Part shown: piece by piece, positions 34,207 through 35,431 of the stretch
Position numbering within the stretch: the stretch's first letter is position 1
Layout of the letters: the number at the start of each line of letters is the position of its first letter
Assembly: GCA_016790575.1 (NCBI GenBank)
Contig: JAEUOU010000035.1
Span: 1 to 35,431 of the forward strand
Length of the DNA stretch: 35,431 bases
From: Burkholderiaceae bacterium
Lineage (GTDB): Bacteria > Pseudomonadota > Gammaproteobacteria > Burkholderiales > Burkholderiaceae_C
Direction of reading: 5' to 3'
Translations under genes and position numbers: made by a program
The notes under the pieces: model-generated
What the model was told of the DNA's origin: nothing
The model's input: the letters and a program-made list of their open reading frames with translations, nothing else
Database searches by the model: none

Positions 34207-35352
34207 ATGAATACAAAGCACTTCAATCGCCGCCAGGTTGCGGCGGTACTCGGGGCGGGACTGCTGCTTCCCGTTGCGGCAGTGGCGCAGTCGGGCGTGG
34301 CAGGAGACAGCATCGTGCTGGGCCAAAGCACGACCTTGACCGGCCCTTTGGGCGACTTGGGCCAGGAGGTTCTGAAAGGTTCCAAGGTCTATTTTGACGC
34401 TCTGAATGCCAAAGGAGGGGTCAACGGTCGCAAGGTCGTTCTTGACAGCAAGGACGACGCCTATGACGCCAAAAAGACCATCGAGAACGTCGAGGGATTC
34501 ATCAGCGCCGATGTGCTGGCCCTGTTTGGCACCTTTGGCACACCCAACAACGAAGCGCTGATCCCGGTTGCCCAGAAAGCCGGCCTGCCGCTGCTCATGC
34601 CGTTTACCGGCGCCCCGTCGATCCGAAAGCCGGAGTATCGGAACGTATTCAACCTGCGCGCCAGCTATGCCGATGAGGCCGACAAGCTGATCCAGCACCT
34701 GACCACCATCGGTTTCAAGCGCATCGGCATCGCGTACCAGAACAACAGTTTCGGCAAAGAGGTGCTCGCGGCGGCAAACGAATCACTTGAGCAACGCAAG
34801 CTCAAGGCGGTCGCCGTCGCGTCGGTCGAGAACAACGCCAGTGATGCAGCCGCCGCCGTCACCAAATTGCTGGCGGCGCAACCCGATGCGCTGGTTCTGG
34901 GTCTGGCGGGGAAGCCGACCATAGAAACGATCAAGATGGTCAACAAAAACCGAAAAGGTTTGCAGATGTACGCCCTGTCGGTGCTCGCCACGGCTGGCAA
35001 CCTGAAAGCGCTGGGCGACGACGGAACCGGTGTTGCCATCGCACAGGTCGTGCCTTTCCCCAACAACGCGGTCCTGCCGATCGTGCGCGAATACCAACAG
35101 GCCATGAAGGCAGCCGGACATTCCGAGTTTTCCCACCTCAGCCTCGAAGGCTATATCAATGCCAAGGTCGCGGCCGAGGGCTTGCGCCGTGCAGGCAGAG
35201 GTCTGACTCGGGAGAGCCTTGTGACAGCGATGCAGTCCCTGAAGAACTATGACGTCGGCGGCATGGAAGTGAGCTTCTCCCGGGGTGGCGCCAGTGCGTC
35301 CCGGTTTGTGGAACTGACCGTGATTAACAGCCAGGGCAAACTGGTGAAGTAA
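34207..35352 (+). CDS. Orphan ABC transporter substrate-binding protein (LivK / branched-chain amino acid type)
   Basis: A 381-aa periplasmic receptor of the type I LivK fold. Signal to ~28 ([22 protein letters not shown]) with twin Arg. Mature: IVLGQSTTLTGPLGDLGQEV, then FISADVLALFGTFGTPNNEALIPVAQKAG, and LVLGLAGKPTIETIKMVNKN. SD GAGGA six bases before the ATG at 34207; a longer ATG at 34192 is less well placed. No permease or ATPase gene is adjacent in the window and a hairpin follows, so it is probably served by transporter parts encoded elsewhere. Ligand unknown; not closely like UrtA. Confidence 0.85.
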   Translation: MNTKHFNRRQVAAVLGAGLLLPVAAVAQSGVAGDSIVLGQSTTLTGPLGDLGQEVLKGSKVYFDALNAKGGVNGRKVVLDSKDDAYDAKKTIENVEGFISADVLALFGTFGTPNNEALIPVAQKAGLPLLMPFTGAPSIRKPEYRNVFNLRASYADEADKLIQHLTTIGFKRIGIAYQNNSFGKEVLAAANESLEQRKLKAVAVASVENNASDAAAAVTKLLAAQPDALVLGLAGKPTIETIKMVNKNRKGLQMYALSVLATAGNLKALGDDGTGVAIAQVVPFPNNAVLPIVREYQQAMKAAGHSEFSHLSLEGYINAKVAAEGLRRAGRGLTRESLVTAMQSLKNYDVGGMEVSFSRGGASASRFVELTVINSQGKLVK

Positions 35353-35390
35353 TCCGCCGCAGGGTTGCCGCCCGTTCGCCCGCCCGAAAG

Positions 35391-35417
35391 AAGAAAAGCC
35401 CGGAGGGAATCCGGGCT
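35391..35417. terminator. Hairpin at the window end
   Basis: AGCCCGGA / TCCGGGCT, 8-bp perfect stem around GGGAA, 45 bp after the receptor stop. The A-run AAGAAAA before it makes a U-rich tail on the minus strand, so it may end both this gene and a convergent gene beyond the window. Confidence 0.6.
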
Positions 35418-35431
35418 CCTGAAGGTGGTGG

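Overview
The window is high-GC DNA from a Betaproteobacterium, most likely order Burkholderiales and probably family Comamonadaceae. This rests on strong GCC/CTG codon bias, the urt/ure gene content, Tat/Sec-type ABC solute receptors and the overall gene style; no rRNA marker is present, so the placement is an inference. The theme is nitrogen scavenging: purine or nucleobase uptake, urea uptake, and urea hydrolysis.

Layout. Positions 1-1768 hold the 3' end of an xdhC-like gene and an NCS2 purine permease; their codon use looks foreign up to about position 1200. A NADP-malic enzyme (maeB) follows. Positions 4303-7692 form an ABC transporter operon ending in a CDA-type purine/nucleoside deaminase, preceded by a near-consensus sigma-54 promoter and a perfect 16-bp palindrome. 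A FabMG-like enoyl reductase (minus strand) is divergent from ureD. Positions 10154-15289 carry mostly housekeeping or stress genes: CutA, a GlcNAc-type glycosyltransferase with a HAD hydrolase, DUF1272, VOC, a YghU-type GST, DUF924 and an NTF2-like protein. Positions 15372-16711 hold a secreted protein with a discoidin-type domain behind an FNR-like box. The urea transporter urtABCDE lies on the minus strand at 16821-22459. A zinc-less MDR quinone oxidoreductase follows.

Positions 24141-28722 encode a LuxR-type response regulator and a very large hybrid histidine kinase whose input domain is a complete NCS1-type permease followed by an eight-cysteine cluster. Divergent from the kinase is the urease operon ureA-ureJ-ureB-ureC-ureE-ureF-ureG (28806-33934). 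It ends at a terminator, then tRNA-Ser(UGA) on the minus strand and an orphan LivK-type solute-binding protein.

How the parts may work together. Purines or related compounds enter through the NCS2 permease or ABC transporter, are deaminated or oxidised, and urea (from outside or from purine breakdown) is taken up by UrtABCDE and split by urease. The permease-like kinase and its regulator sit between the urt and ure operons. An 18-bp dyad ATACGCC-N4-GGCGTAT occurs upstream of urtA, and a 15/18 match lies between the kinase gene and ureA, which suggests that this pair regulates urea uptake and hydrolysis. This is a hypothesis, not a demonstrated function.

A second unexpected signal is a 31-bp ungapped dispersed repeat present seven times in 35 kb. 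Six copies are intergenic or at gene edges; one lies inside the ureF reading frame and one supplies the ureJ start codon.
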